A stretch of DNA of 64,000 nt, taken from positions 62,001 to 126,000 of the forward strand of contig NZ_PVTE01000003.1 in the NCBI RefSeq assembly GCF_003002825.1. The letters run 5' to 3'. Origin of the DNA: Spirosoma oryzae (lineage in GTDB: Bacteria; Bacteroidota; Bacteroidia; Cytophagales; Spirosomataceae). Below, piece by piece: positions 25,479 through 34,071 of the stretch. The number at the start of each line of letters is the position of its first letter. Position 1 is the stretch's first letter. Position numbers and translations under genes: made by a program. A model generated the notes under the pieces. The model saw only the letters and a program-made list of their open reading frames with translations. It had not been told where the DNA came from and ran no database searches.

Positions 25479-26962
25479 AGCACATCCCACCAATCCGTCG
25501 ATAAATTCGTATCCTTCGGAGGCTGATTGATTTGACCATTAGTTGACGGTTCCTGCCTAGGCAGTTCACCTGCCGACTCGACAGCGGGCAGCATCAGTCT
25601 TTTGACCGTCTCTACGAGCCGCTTTCCCTGTTCTGGCTTCACCATAGCGACAAAATTGGCGTAACCCAATACGGTATTCTGAATCTGGCCTTTACCCCAC
25701 GTTTTGCCTTGCCATCCCGACTGTTCAATCTGATGCAGCAAGGCCCGAAACTTCCGAAGCGTAGTCCGGTCGATGCCTAGCTGGTCATTCACAACCAGAC
25801 CCGTCACACGTTGCTGACTTCCCTTGCGCATCACCTGCAGTTTGTCCGGGTGCAGCACAAAACCCTCCCCGTCGATCACTTGCCTGATCGACCAGAGCAG
25901 TTGCCCCACGCGCCCGGCCGCTTCGTCCGATGCAGAAAAGGTTAAATCATCAGCGTAGCGCGTGTATATATAGCCGAATTTATTCGCAACACCCCGTAAC
26001 CGATGGTCAAGGCGGTAGGCGATCATATTGGTCAGGGCAGGGCTGGTCGGTGCCCCCTGTGGCAATACACGACTTCCCTTGGCAACGTAGTACGTTTTGC
26101 CATCAAGCTCGATCATGTCGCTGTCAGGTTCCGTACAAAGCAGCGCCAGGATGGTCGCTATAGTTTCGGCATACCCAATCATCACGAACAACCCTTTGAC
26201 CCGCCGGTAGCTGATACTGGGAAAAAAGTTTTTTAAGTCCAGGTTCACCACCACGTCCTTGCCTGTGTGTGGCTGCGCATTGGTTACGATGGATCGATCG
26301 ATCGTAAAGCCGTGCGCGTGTTCTGTGGGCTGAATTTTTCGAAGAATGTGCTCCAGAATCCAGTACTGGACCGTCTTCAGATACGGCATCGGTGCCGAAA
26401 TCAAACGTTTACCACCCGATTTTTTGAGCAGGTAGAACCGCTTGTAGTGCGACACCGTCGACACCGGACGATCATACGCCAGAAAGCGCAACCGGCTAAG
26501 CGTTACACCGACTGCCTGAGCCAGCGCCAGCGGGCTGTCGAAATCCGGAAGGCCAAACCGGCGCAGTTGGTCGTTGTTGGCCGTTCCTGATTGTAAACCA
26601 CCGGAGACGTTTTCGCCCAGGTAAACAATCGTCTGCTCCTGCTGCCGTTTCCACTGCGCGGCCCGTTCCTGGCGTTTTTGCTCGTTGCGTTGCTTCGTTT
26701 CCTGCTGCTTCCGTTTGGATTCGGCCATACGGGTTTTCCGCATCTCGGCCAGCATGGCTTTCCGATTTTCGTACCGGCGCTGCTTCTCCAGTAATTCGTT
26801 CAGCTCTCGTTGAAGCTGGCCCTGCCGTTCGATGAGTTGCTCCGGCAGACCGGGCATATCGGTCGTCGGCTCCCAGAAACCAAGCCGTTTCATCTCGGCT
26901 AGCACAAACGAATCTTTTGAACCCAGCCCACGGATTCGGTCATAAATTTCCTGACGAGTCAT
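25475..26962 (-). CDS. Retron reverse transcriptase (type XIII-like)
   Basis: 495 aa from ATG 26962; the frame is open upstream but without typical protein sequence. Residues about 1-40 form a small helical start, 41-115 a highly charged coiled coil (long Q/E/K/R run), and about 150-470 the RT domain. Motifs: K-R-L-I-S-A-P (about 185-191), the retron signature NAQPH (228-232, NAxxH), the catalytic aspartate block NLDLKNFFPSI (240-250), QGAPTSPAL (302-310), YADD (336-339) and VTG (386-388), the retron-specific motif of the msr-binding region. It copies the msd part of the adjacent ncRNA into DNA that stays attached to RNA. The ncRNA lies 61 bases upstream. Lack of a maturase domain argues against a group II intron. 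The coiled-coil extension is unusual for simple retron RTs. Confidence 0.95.
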   Translation of the reverse strand: MTRQEIYDRIRGLGSKDSFVLAEMKRLGFWEPTTDMPGLPEQLIERQGQLQRELNELLEKQRRYENRKAMLAEMRKTRMAESKRKQQETKQRNEQKRQERAAQWKRQQEQTIVYLGENVSGGLQSGTANNDQLRRFGLPDFDSPLALAQAVGVTLSRLRFLAYDRPVSTVSHYKRFYLLKKSGGKRLISAPMPYLKTVQYWILEHILRKIQPTEHAHGFTIDRSIVTNAQPHTGKDVVVNLDLKNFFPSISYRRVKGLFVMIGYAETIATILALLCTEPDSDMIELDGKTYYVAKGSRVLPQGAPTSPALTNMIAYRLDHRLRGVANKFGYIYTRYADDLTFSASDEAAGRVGQLLWSIRQVIDGEGFVLHPDKLQVMRKGSQQRVTGLVVNDQLGIDRTTLRKFRALLHQIEQSGWQGKTWGKGQIQNTVLGYANFVAMVKPEQGKRLVETVKRLMLPAVESAGELPRQEPSTNGQINQPPKDTNLSTDWWDVL

Positions 26963-27022
26963 GTTACAGGGGTATTCCTGAGTTGACTGGTGCAGGCAAA
27001 CAGCGATACAGATGGGAGAAAA

Positions 27023-27262
27023 CAAAAACAGTCAGACACGGCCTTCGAACAATCTCAGGATTACGTCAATCCACTCCCGGGGGGCCGTACTAGGGGCACC
27101 TTTTAGTCCGCAGGAGTCGTACCGAAAAGGTGCCCCTAGTACGAAGCCCCCCACAGTAACGATTGCACGTAATGATGCGTGTGAAGTCAGTTGGCACGAA
27201 CGACGAAACATCGTTCTTTTCCCGAAGGAAACGCAAGGTCTTTTGCGTGCCTGACCGTTTTG
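27023..27262 (-). ncRNA. Retron msr-msd non-coding RNA
   Basis: Read on the minus strand from 27262 to 27023, by eye. a1 (27262-27246) and a2 (27040-27023) pair over 17 bp with two G-U pairs and one bulge, closing the RNA. Inside a1 come three small hairpins of the msr: CGCAA/TTGCG (27247-27232), TTTCC-TTCG-GGAAA (27231-27218, a UUCG tetraloop), and GAACGATG-TTT-CGTCGTTC (27216-27198), an 8-bp stem with a UUU triloop like that recognised by the Ec86 RT. The msd part is a 26-bp stem: arms 27152-27146 plus 27143-27125 and 27104-27086 plus 27085-27079, 2-nt bulge, 20-nt loop. A basal 12-bp stem (27173-27161 with 27071-27060) supports it. The branching G is not obvious; no AGC follows a1. Promoter at 27276-27306. 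Confidence 0.88.
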
Positions 27263-27275
27263 CTACTTGATTCCA

Positions 27276-27306
27276 CAAATTTATACCGAACTGGTTACTC
27301 TGCAAA
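27276..27306 (-). promoter_or_regulatory. Consensus promoter for the retron ncRNA
   Basis: On the minus strand TTTG (27306-27303), exactly 19 bases, then TAAATTTG (27283-27276), a perfect match to the Bacteroidota consensus TTTG-N19-TAnnTTTG. Transcription should begin near 27270, just before a1 at 27262. It lies in the gap between the SWIM gene and the ncRNA, so the RNA and RT can be made apart from the upstream genes. Confidence 0.85.
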
Positions 27307-27365
27307 GAGTCAATACACTATTTGTTTTTAGTTACGTACACAGAATTTATCGCTACCCAAACCGC

Positions 27366-29009
27366 CTACGTCAGTTGGTTTCGATAGGCGATCCGTAGCG
27401 CCAGCATATGCTCACAAGGCCCTTTGTGAAGCTTGTTCTGCTGATAAAAACCACAATCACAGCTGCCTTTTACCTGTCGTTCGTCGGCATCGATTACCAG
27501 GCTGGGGTTATATGTCCGGCTTTCGGTTTTGACGGCACCCATCAGGCGGACCCCTTCTGATTCGGCGGTCGCTGTGACCTGAACCGCCTTGTCGTCGAAC
27601 AACTGGTGCGCAGTGGCTTCACGCGGGTTGTCAAACCGCAGCTGCGCCATCGGTAGTGGGGCCTGCGTCAGTTCCCGAACCCGGTAAACCCCCTGCTGTA
27701 AATCGAAAATGGCCCGCCCCGCCTGTGTATAGGCTCCGAGTGCGCCCAGTACGACTTTCGTGTCCAACCCCATTCGTTTAGCCAGCGCTTCGGGCTTTTC
27801 GTACCAATTTTGCTTGAGCGTCTCGAATATCAGTTGGGCCGTAGCTGGCGGCACGTCGGCACGCGGGGCCATCAGGTCAAAATTACCCAGCCGCGACCAA
27901 TCGTTGGCCGACCAGCCTGAAAGGCCAAGCGTAAAGCTCATATCACCCAGATCGGCTACATAAAATGAGGGCAAACCCGACCCCAGCAGGTGAACCGTGA
28001 ACCGGCGACTCACCGGAATCAATCGCTCCAGAATAAGCAATCGGCGACGGCCCCAAATCCGAATTTCCCTGGCCGCAGTCCCCTCGTAAACAGACCGGCT
28101 ACAGACCAGTTCTTTGCCCCAGGGGTCAAACACCAGTTTGATCGGTTTGCCGGGCGTGAGTTGGAATCGGATGGACCTTGGCCCTGTTTTTTCCTTGAAC
28201 CGACGCAGCAGCGAGCAAATACCGTACACATCCATCGGATGCAATTCGAGCGTCGTTGCCGGCAGCGTCATAGCCGAACTTACCTGTAGGAATCCACGCA
28301 CCCAGCTATCGGGCAGATCGATTTTTACTTCTTTATACGCGTCTTCATCAGTTGTCTGCACGTCGAAGCCACTGGGATCGATCTTGAAATCGGTTTCTTT
28401 ATAGTCGCGAATTTTCTGAAACTCGTTGTAAAGCGCTGACGAGTAATCAATATTGGTGGTACCGCAGGCGTATTCGCTGATATGCTTGAATACATTGTAG
28501 TTGGCCGACAGTTTTCCGTATGACGATTCATCCTGCGAGAAACATTCGAAAAACACCTCGTCGGGATGTACAGTGATAACGGGGTCCAGCACAAACCAGG
28601 CATCCCGATCGCGTTCGTAGAGGTATTTGTAGTAGCGTTGCCGTGCCTCGTAAAACGGTTTCATAACCCGATCCTGATCGCGGTACAACGACGCCAGTTC
28701 TGTCTTAACCTTAGCAATTCGTTCTTTCCCGTCATCGATCTGCTGATCGGCCATAAATTCCGAGAGCCAGATCGCTTCCTGCTGTGCGGCCCATTCCTTA
28801 TAGGCGGTCTTGTCGCGCGGAACGAAGCGCATATCCGATACGACGACATCGTGCAAGGCCGAAATAGCTTCCCGAAATGCCAGTTTCCGATGCAGTTTCC
28901 CAACAAAAAATGTAGGACTCCGATTAACGTCGGGGGCGAACGACATACCCAACGAGTTGGCGTTACTGACTACGGATGTGCTGCCACCGAATTTATAGTT
29001 GAAGCGCAT
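27366..29009 (-). CDS. Winged-helix plus SWIM zinc-finger protein (retron XIII WHSWIM)
   Basis: 547 aa, cytoplasmic. Residues about 1-400 are a mixed alpha/beta region with a positively charged middle (WGRRRLLILERLIPVSRRF); about 400-460 is a winged helix (ATAQLIFETLKQNWYEKPEALAKR... then a wing), and the last 35 residues hold a SWIM zinc finger, C517-x-C519 ... C532-x-H534 (the order CDCG ... PCEH). SWIM domains bind nucleic acid or protein. RT, ARM and WH-SWIM genes together define what I know as retron type XIII, where this is expected to be part of the toxic effector or its regulator. It is 13 bases downstream of the WGR-propeller gene and followed by the ncRNA, all on the minus strand. 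Confidence 0.88.
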   Translation of the reverse strand: MRFNYKFGGSTSVVSNANSLGMSFAPDVNRSPTFFVGKLHRKLAFREAISALHDVVVSDMRFVPRDKTAYKEWAAQQEAIWLSEFMADQQIDDGKERIAKVKTELASLYRDQDRVMKPFYEARQRYYKYLYERDRDAWFVLDPVITVHPDEVFFECFSQDESSYGKLSANYNVFKHISEYACGTTNIDYSSALYNEFQKIRDYKETDFKIDPSGFDVQTTDEDAYKEVKIDLPDSWVRGFLQVSSAMTLPATTLELHPMDVYGICSLLRRFKEKTGPRSIRFQLTPGKPIKLVFDPWGKELVCSRSVYEGTAAREIRIWGRRRLLILERLIPVSRRFTVHLLGSGLPSFYVADLGDMSFTLGLSGWSANDWSRLGNFDLMAPRADVPPATAQLIFETLKQNWYEKPEALAKRMGLDTKVVLGALGAYTQAGRAIFDLQQGVYRVRELTQAPLPMAQLRFDNPREATAHQLFDDKAVQVTATAESEGVRLMGAVKTESRTYNPSLVIDADERQVKGSCDCGFYQQNKLHKGPCEHMLALRIAYRNQLT

Positions 29010-29022
29010 GGTTTGTCTAAAA

Positions 29023-30462
29023 TCAGTTGGGCGTATATTTCAGAATATTACCGAATACACGGTAGAAGCCACCCTGCGCGGCTTCCTTCAATTCGTCAAC
29101 AACATAGGTTGTGTTTTCCTGGCGAAGGTTCCTAGGGAACTGAACGTGCCAGTCGGCATGAAAGCCTTCCGAGATTGGCCTTACCCGTAGTTTTCCGCCC
29201 TCCTTCACACAGCGTACCCGTATACCGCTTGTGTCGGCGGTTGTTTCCAGAACAGCGGTATCGGTCGACGTGATAGCCGCCGACAGCTCAGTAGCGGCAA
29301 TTTTAACATCCTTCACCGCCGGTGTAATTCCGTTTTGGGCGTCGGTAATCGCTTCCTGTCGGGCATCGATACAAGCTAGTAAGCCATCTGTAGTTACGAT
29401 ATAGAGTCGTTCATTAAAATACTGCATCGACAGGGCCGATCCACAGCCCGTAGCTAACTTCCAGAGTCGGTTTCCAGCCGCATCGAAACAGTAAATAGCG
29501 GAATAGTTGTCGCCGGCAAATACAAAATCGCCATTGGGCGACGTGGCGCACGAATACACGACGGCGTCGGTTCGGTAATTTCGCAGGTGCTCACCCGTCT
29601 TCGTAAACGCCTGCACCAGATTTCTGACGGTAGCCGCGTAAAGTTTGTCGCTTTCAGCCCAGCCAAAGAGAACTGACCCTTCCGTAGCTACTTTCCACTC
29701 GAATTGCCCGTCAGGCCCATTGTAACAAACGATTCCGGCCGAATCACCACAGAAAATCTTACCCCGATCATCACAACGAATCATCCAGGCGGATTTACCA
29801 TCCTGCTGTTTATTCCACTGTTCCTCGTCCTCGTAGTTGATGATCGTTGCTTTACCGGTTGCATCCGATACACCCAACAAACCATCGTTGATGTCGAGCC
29901 AGTATATTTCAATGTTGTCATTGATTTCGTACGACAGACGCGGCCGTTTACCGGTCAAATCGTAGACGTTCCCATCGTCGCAGCCGACGTAGATCCACTC
30001 ATTATCAGCGACAATGCATTTAACTCCGTCGGGCAGCCGGTAGTGTAAGCCAACATCACCATCGTGATTCAGTCGAAATACGTCGCCCCGTTGGTTACCG
30101 GCCCAGCAGTTTTGCTCGTTTACATAGATACCAAAAGCGGCAGAGCCCGTATTGAACCGCCAGAGGATGGGCAGGCTTTGCTTTACGGCAGCCGGCTTAC
30201 TCTCTACGGCACGCCTGGTAACACCCCGTTTTTGACGCTGCCCCTGAACAGCCAGTGCATAGCCTTTCTTTTGTTTTTCCTTGATTTTCTTTTCGGCAAA
30301 TTTTGTCGCTTCGGCGGCATCACCGAATGAGTTTGTCTGGCTTTGTCCATGATCGCCAATCCGTCCGAAGCGAATGGTCACGGCCGTTTCTTCAACCGTG
30401 ACTTCATAAAATTTATGCGCAGCTCCCTGATCTTCCGAGAGTTCCAAATAATTTTTCAACAT
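29023..30462 (-). CDS. WGR domain plus beta-propeller protein of the retron operon
   Basis: 479 aa, no export signal. Residues about 1-80 form a WGR domain (KFYEVTVEETAVTIRFGRIG ... QKKGYALAV), the nucleic-acid-binding domain first known from PARPs. About 105-390 is a beta-propeller of WD/PQQ type with repeated blades (GNVYDLTG, GIVCYNGPDG, GLLACIDAR). A C-terminal module of about 70 residues (GGKLRVRPISEGFHADWHVQFPR, then YVVDELKE) ends the protein; I do not recognise it but it looks conserved and charged. It sits between the ARM gene (30-base gap upstream) and the SWIM gene (13-base gap). I do not recall this gene as part of the minimal type XIII definition, so it may be an added component. 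Confidence 0.85.
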   Translation of the reverse strand: MLKNYLELSEDQGAAHKFYEVTVEETAVTIRFGRIGDHGQSQTNSFGDAAEATKFAEKKIKEKQKKGYALAVQGQRQKRGVTRRAVESKPAAVKQSLPILWRFNTGSAAFGIYVNEQNCWAGNQRGDVFRLNHDGDVGLHYRLPDGVKCIVADNEWIYVGCDDGNVYDLTGKRPRLSYEINDNIEIYWLDINDGLLGVSDATGKATIINYEDEEQWNKQQDGKSAWMIRCDDRGKIFCGDSAGIVCYNGPDGQFEWKVATEGSVLFGWAESDKLYAATVRNLVQAFTKTGEHLRNYRTDAVVYSCATSPNGDFVFAGDNYSAIYCFDAAGNRLWKLATGCGSALSMQYFNERLYIVTTDGLLACIDARQEAITDAQNGITPAVKDVKIAATELSAAITSTDTAVLETTADTSGIRVRCVKEGGKLRVRPISEGFHADWHVQFPRNLRQENTTYVVDELKEAAQGGFYRVFGNILKYTPN

Positions 30463-30491
30463 GGTAAAAGGTGAGATAGGTCAAAAAAAGC

Positions 30492-33400
30492 TTACCGAAT
30501 TTCCAGTTGATGCTGTCGAATCGGCAAGGGTAACTCGTTGAATTGTTGCTGCAAATCCCGCATAATCTGGATGCAGCTGGCTTTGTCGCCAATGGCAGCT
30601 GTAGCCGACACGTCGGTCAGTATCCGGGCAACAAAGCGGGCATTATCTTCCGATTTAAGCCCCTCCTGCCGGAGAAAGGCGAAGACGCGGGTTTTGGCCG
30701 TTCGGCTCTGTTGGACGCGCAGCAACACCGACCGAAAGTAGAAAGCAAGCGCTTTAAGACGATCGGGCTGGTCAGTCGCATATCGCTCCAGGTAGTTGGT
30801 CGTGAATACCTGAACGGCGGCCGCTGGGTGCTGACTTAATTTGAGCAGGAATTCCGGCCCGTCGGCATCCGTGAAGAAGTGGGTAATCAGTTCACGCCCA
30901 AACGCCTGAACATCGGGTCGTACCGAATCCGCAATACCGATCAGCGTTTCTGGTGTCCAGTCGGTTTCGGTAAACGCATGGCGGAAAAAGGCCATAGCGG
31001 CCTGTCGGGTATCTTCCCAGGTAGCATCCAGCAGTCGGATCGCTTCATCGCGCTCGTAGCGGATACGCGCCACATTCTGCCGGAAGTAGTTCCAGCACCA
31101 CTGCCTGATGGCCAGCAGTTCGTGGTTACCCAGGGCGATGATTTGCCGAATGGTAAGATCGTGCGGGTTCTGGTAGCGGTCCAGCATAAACAGGCCCAGT
31201 TCCTGCGCTGGCCGAAAATGAGCATAGACCAACCGCAGCGTTGTCGCCCGATCGAGTTTAGCGACCGAAGTCACCAGCGGACCACGCAATACCATGGCCA
31301 GTTCGTCGTGTATGCCCTCGGCCACTTCTTTTCGAATCAGCGCATGCACCAACAGCTCGGTCAGTTCATCAGCGTACGTCGCGTCGGTTGTCAGACCTGA
31401 CACCATACCCGCATACAGCTGTTGCCCGGCCAGGCGTACGTCGGCATAGGCACTAGTAAGTAGTGCCCCCAGGACCGACGCAGAAGGTTGACTGTTTTTC
31501 AAAATCAGCAGCCTGACCGCAAACGCCTGAATGGATGCTACGGGCAGTTGCAGTAATTCAGCCACGACCTGCTGACTGAGCAACGGAAGCGCATCGGCGG
31601 TGTACCGAAGTAGGCTTTGCGTCGCATCGCCGATGAGCGCATTGGTTTCAGCCGTATTGTCGGTCAGGGTGTGCAGCCTGGCCACTGCCCGTCCAATCAG
31701 CACTTGTTGCTGCGTAGCCGTCAACGTTACGTTGGCGAGCAGGCGATTCATCCAGCGTCTCAATTCGTCATGGGGGGAAAAAAGCATCGCCACGACAAAG
31801 CCAGAATCATCGACAAAGGGTTGGCTGTTCTGTTCGATCCATTCCTGCCCCAGTTTGCGTACATCAGCAAAGGGGCTATTCAACAAAAGAAGCACCAACG
31901 AACGATCCGCTCCGTGTGGCAGCCGTTTACGCAGTAGCTCGACGCCCCACCGCGCCGGAATTTCGAACGTCGAAGTCAGCAGTTGCCGCAGTAACTGATC
32001 GTCTATTTTTTCATCAATTGCTGGGTAAGCCGCGTGTTGACACAGGTTCTGATAAGCAAACGCATGGACTTCGTCGACTCGTGCCCGTAGTAGCAGTTGG
32101 ACATACGCCTGCGGCATCTGATCCCAGAGTTCCGGGAAATACTCGTCACGAACCGAAGGGGCTGGCGTGTCTGCGTGTTCAGGAGTCGTGTCTGTCGCCT
32201 GTTTACCTAGTAACTGTGAAAAACGGCTAAGCAGACTGGCGAATAAGCCCCCTTCCATCGGTTTGACAGCCTGTTGCGCATCTAACTGAACCTGAGTGTC
32301 GTATGGAACCAATTCACGGTAATGCCACAACCCCATGTAGTCGATTTCCAGCTTATCATTTCCGCCGTACAAAATCCAGTTCAGCAGGTAAGCGTTGTTG
32401 TAGGCCGGGTACTGACGAGTATACAGTATACTTCGCTGCTGTGCCTGATCCCACTTGTACGTAATCTCGCTGTGTGGTGGTCGGTAGTCGGTGGCTTTGT
32501 CGTACGACAGCAGTATAGCCGTTGCCAGTCGTACGTAGTCGACGCTTTTCTGTTTGCCAAACTGGATCAACGTCCGGAACAGCCGTTTCCGCAGATAACT
32601 GCGGGTTCGGTTAGAATACGCCAGCCGGCTCTCCGGCTTACGGAGCTCCGCCCTTATGCGAACGCGCTGCCCCAAAGCCGCGATATAGATCGATGGGTCG
32701 TTGCTATCCTCGTCGTAGTGATAATAGGCCGGCTTGCGGAAGAAAGACGTGGTGCGCTCGAAACGATAGGCCAGTAAACCCTGAACCTCGAAGTCGTCGC
32801 GCAACTCCGCCATTTTTAGTATGTGCCGAACATGCCGGAACCAGCCCGGCTTCAGCGGAATAGTTCGCAGCACGTTCAGCAACGGCGCCCGGATAATCGG
32901 CTTATTCAACGTCAACGTGTACAAGTCTTCCAGCATGGAATAGTCCGGTTGACTTTGGTTCTGCACGCTATCCGCCAGTAACGTGGTCAGCGTCGCAACA
33001 TCGGGCTCGGCAAGAGCCTGCTGAACCGACGGCGGTAACCGACTTTCAATGCGTTGCGTGTGCGCCCATAATTCGTCGTCTTTCAATACGTGCAGCAACG
33101 CTTCGCCCGCCACGCGCCGGATTTTATCGGCATACTTCTGGTTTGAGAAATAGACCTGGAGCGTTCGGGCAGCCTGTGGATCAGCGCAACGCCCCAATGA
33201 CCAGAGGGCGGCATAACGCTGCATTTCGTCGCCCCGGTCGACCAGCCGAATCAGGAAGGGAACGGATTCAATGAGCCGAAGCTGTCCCGCCCGCCAAATC
33301 ACCCGCGACGGTTTCCAGGCCGTTCGGAACGCCGTTTGCCCACTGGCGAGTGCACTCAGTCGTTTCAGAATAGCCGCTTCACAGGTTTGTGGTTTCGAGT

Positions 33401-33677
33401 CATCGACTATGCCTGTCGGCATTGGCCGGAACACCTCATCTTCAGACTGATAGCCCTTTTTCCGCTTTTCGACTTCCAGGCTATTGAAGTAGTTTTCAGC
33501 AGCCAGCAGCGCTACAGGCTTGGGGGTTTTAGTCCCTTCTTTCAGCGTAGCCCCTCGTCGGCCGAAGCGAAAATTAACGACATATTGTTCAGAACCAACG
33601 TCACATAGATCGACCTCATACACCTTATCGGAATTACCTTCCTTGAAGTAGAGTTTAATTTGCTTGATCAATTTCAT
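30492..33677 (-). CDS. WGR domain plus HEAT/ARM-repeat protein (retron XIII ARM)
   Basis: 1061 aa, first gene of the operon. Residues about 1-85 are a WGR domain (LYFKEGNSDKVYEVDL, YVVNFRFGRRGATLKEGTKT, RKKGYQ). From about 110 to the end is an alpha-solenoid of HEAT/ARM-like helical pairs, with repeats such as RYAALWSLGRCADPQAARTL and PFADVRKLGQEWI recurring every 35-45 residues. A Pro/Thr-rich loop near 480-530 interrupts it. No enzymatic motif was seen. Together with the RT and WH-SWIM protein it matches retron type XIII, where the ARM protein is a named component. It may be a scaffold holding effector and msDNA. Two genes here carry WGR domains. Confidence 0.88.
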   Translation of the reverse strand: MKLIKQIKLYFKEGNSDKVYEVDLCDVGSEQYVVNFRFGRRGATLKEGTKTPKPVALLAAENYFNSLEVEKRKKGYQSEDEVFRPMPTGIVDDSKPQTCEAAILKRLSALASGQTAFRTAWKPSRVIWRAGQLRLIESVPFLIRLVDRGDEMQRYAALWSLGRCADPQAARTLQVYFSNQKYADKIRRVAGEALLHVLKDDELWAHTQRIESRLPPSVQQALAEPDVATLTTLLADSVQNQSQPDYSMLEDLYTLTLNKPIIRAPLLNVLRTIPLKPGWFRHVRHILKMAELRDDFEVQGLLAYRFERTTSFFRKPAYYHYDEDSNDPSIYIAALGQRVRIRAELRKPESRLAYSNRTRSYLRKRLFRTLIQFGKQKSVDYVRLATAILLSYDKATDYRPPHSEITYKWDQAQQRSILYTRQYPAYNNAYLLNWILYGGNDKLEIDYMGLWHYRELVPYDTQVQLDAQQAVKPMEGGLFASLLSRFSQLLGKQATDTTPEHADTPAPSVRDEYFPELWDQMPQAYVQLLLRARVDEVHAFAYQNLCQHAAYPAIDEKIDDQLLRQLLTSTFEIPARWGVELLRKRLPHGADRSLVLLLLNSPFADVRKLGQEWIEQNSQPFVDDSGFVVAMLFSPHDELRRWMNRLLANVTLTATQQQVLIGRAVARLHTLTDNTAETNALIGDATQSLLRYTADALPLLSQQVVAELLQLPVASIQAFAVRLLILKNSQPSASVLGALLTSAYADVRLAGQQLYAGMVSGLTTDATYADELTELLVHALIRKEVAEGIHDELAMVLRGPLVTSVAKLDRATTLRLVYAHFRPAQELGLFMLDRYQNPHDLTIRQIIALGNHELLAIRQWCWNYFRQNVARIRYERDEAIRLLDATWEDTRQAAMAFFRHAFTETDWTPETLIGIADSVRPDVQAFGRELITHFFTDADGPEFLLKLSQHPAAAVQVFTTNYLERYATDQPDRLKALAFYFRSVLLRVQQSRTAKTRVFAFLRQEGLKSEDNARFVARILTDVSATAAIGDKASCIQIMRDLQQQFNELPLPIRQHQLEIR

Positions 33678-34021
33678 ACACGATAAATCGTTGTGGGCAA
33701 CGTAGCACTTCGTAACGAATGCAGGGGTCTATAGTCTAATTTTACCGTTCGGACGAGTTCGTCATGACAAGCATAGACAGACAAACTCAGCCCACAGGAA
33801 AGCCCGAACAGCTGCAACAATTTACAATATATATAGCTTTATTCATAAGATACGCATCGCAATAATTCTTAGTCAAAAGTGGCGTTGCAAGCCAGTGAAG
33901 GCCCCTTATGACTAGCGATTAACTCAGGCTGAGCTCCGTGGCATAAGTCAATTGCCAGCTTTTCCTACTTTTTCCAGGTACACCGCTCTCCCAGTCAGTG
34001 TGTCCTACTTATAAACAGAAA
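33678..34021. other. AT-rich region upstream of the retron operon
   Basis: 344 bases upstream of the ARM gene, ending at the repeated terminator. From about 33820 to 33880 it is A/T-rich (TATATATAG), which may hold the operon promoter. A possible -7 box on the minus strand (TATGCTTG, near 33773) has one mismatch. No gene or ncRNA recognised. Confidence 0.45.
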
Positions 34022-34059
34022 CGCCCTGTCAGTGAGTCTGACAGGGCGCTCGTTGTTAC
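34022..34059 (-). repeat. Right copy of the island direct repeat / terminator
   Basis: CGCCCTGTCA and TGACAGGGCG form a hairpin downstream of the minus-strand gene that ends at 34072. The 38 bases match 25441-25478 at 36 of 38 positions, same orientation, bracketing 8.6 kb with the whole retron operon. Confidence 0.8.
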
Positions 34060-34071
34060 GTGGATGCCTGA

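Noticed and set aside
25475-26962. Reverse transcriptase as a group II intron or diversity-generating element
   Set aside because: No maturase X or DNA-binding domain, no domain V-like RNA, and no template/variable repeat; NAxxH and VTG point to a retron.
27012-27254. 80-codon open frame on the plus strand across the ncRNA
   Set aside because: It lies antisense over the folded msr-msd and only reflects its GC-rich arms.
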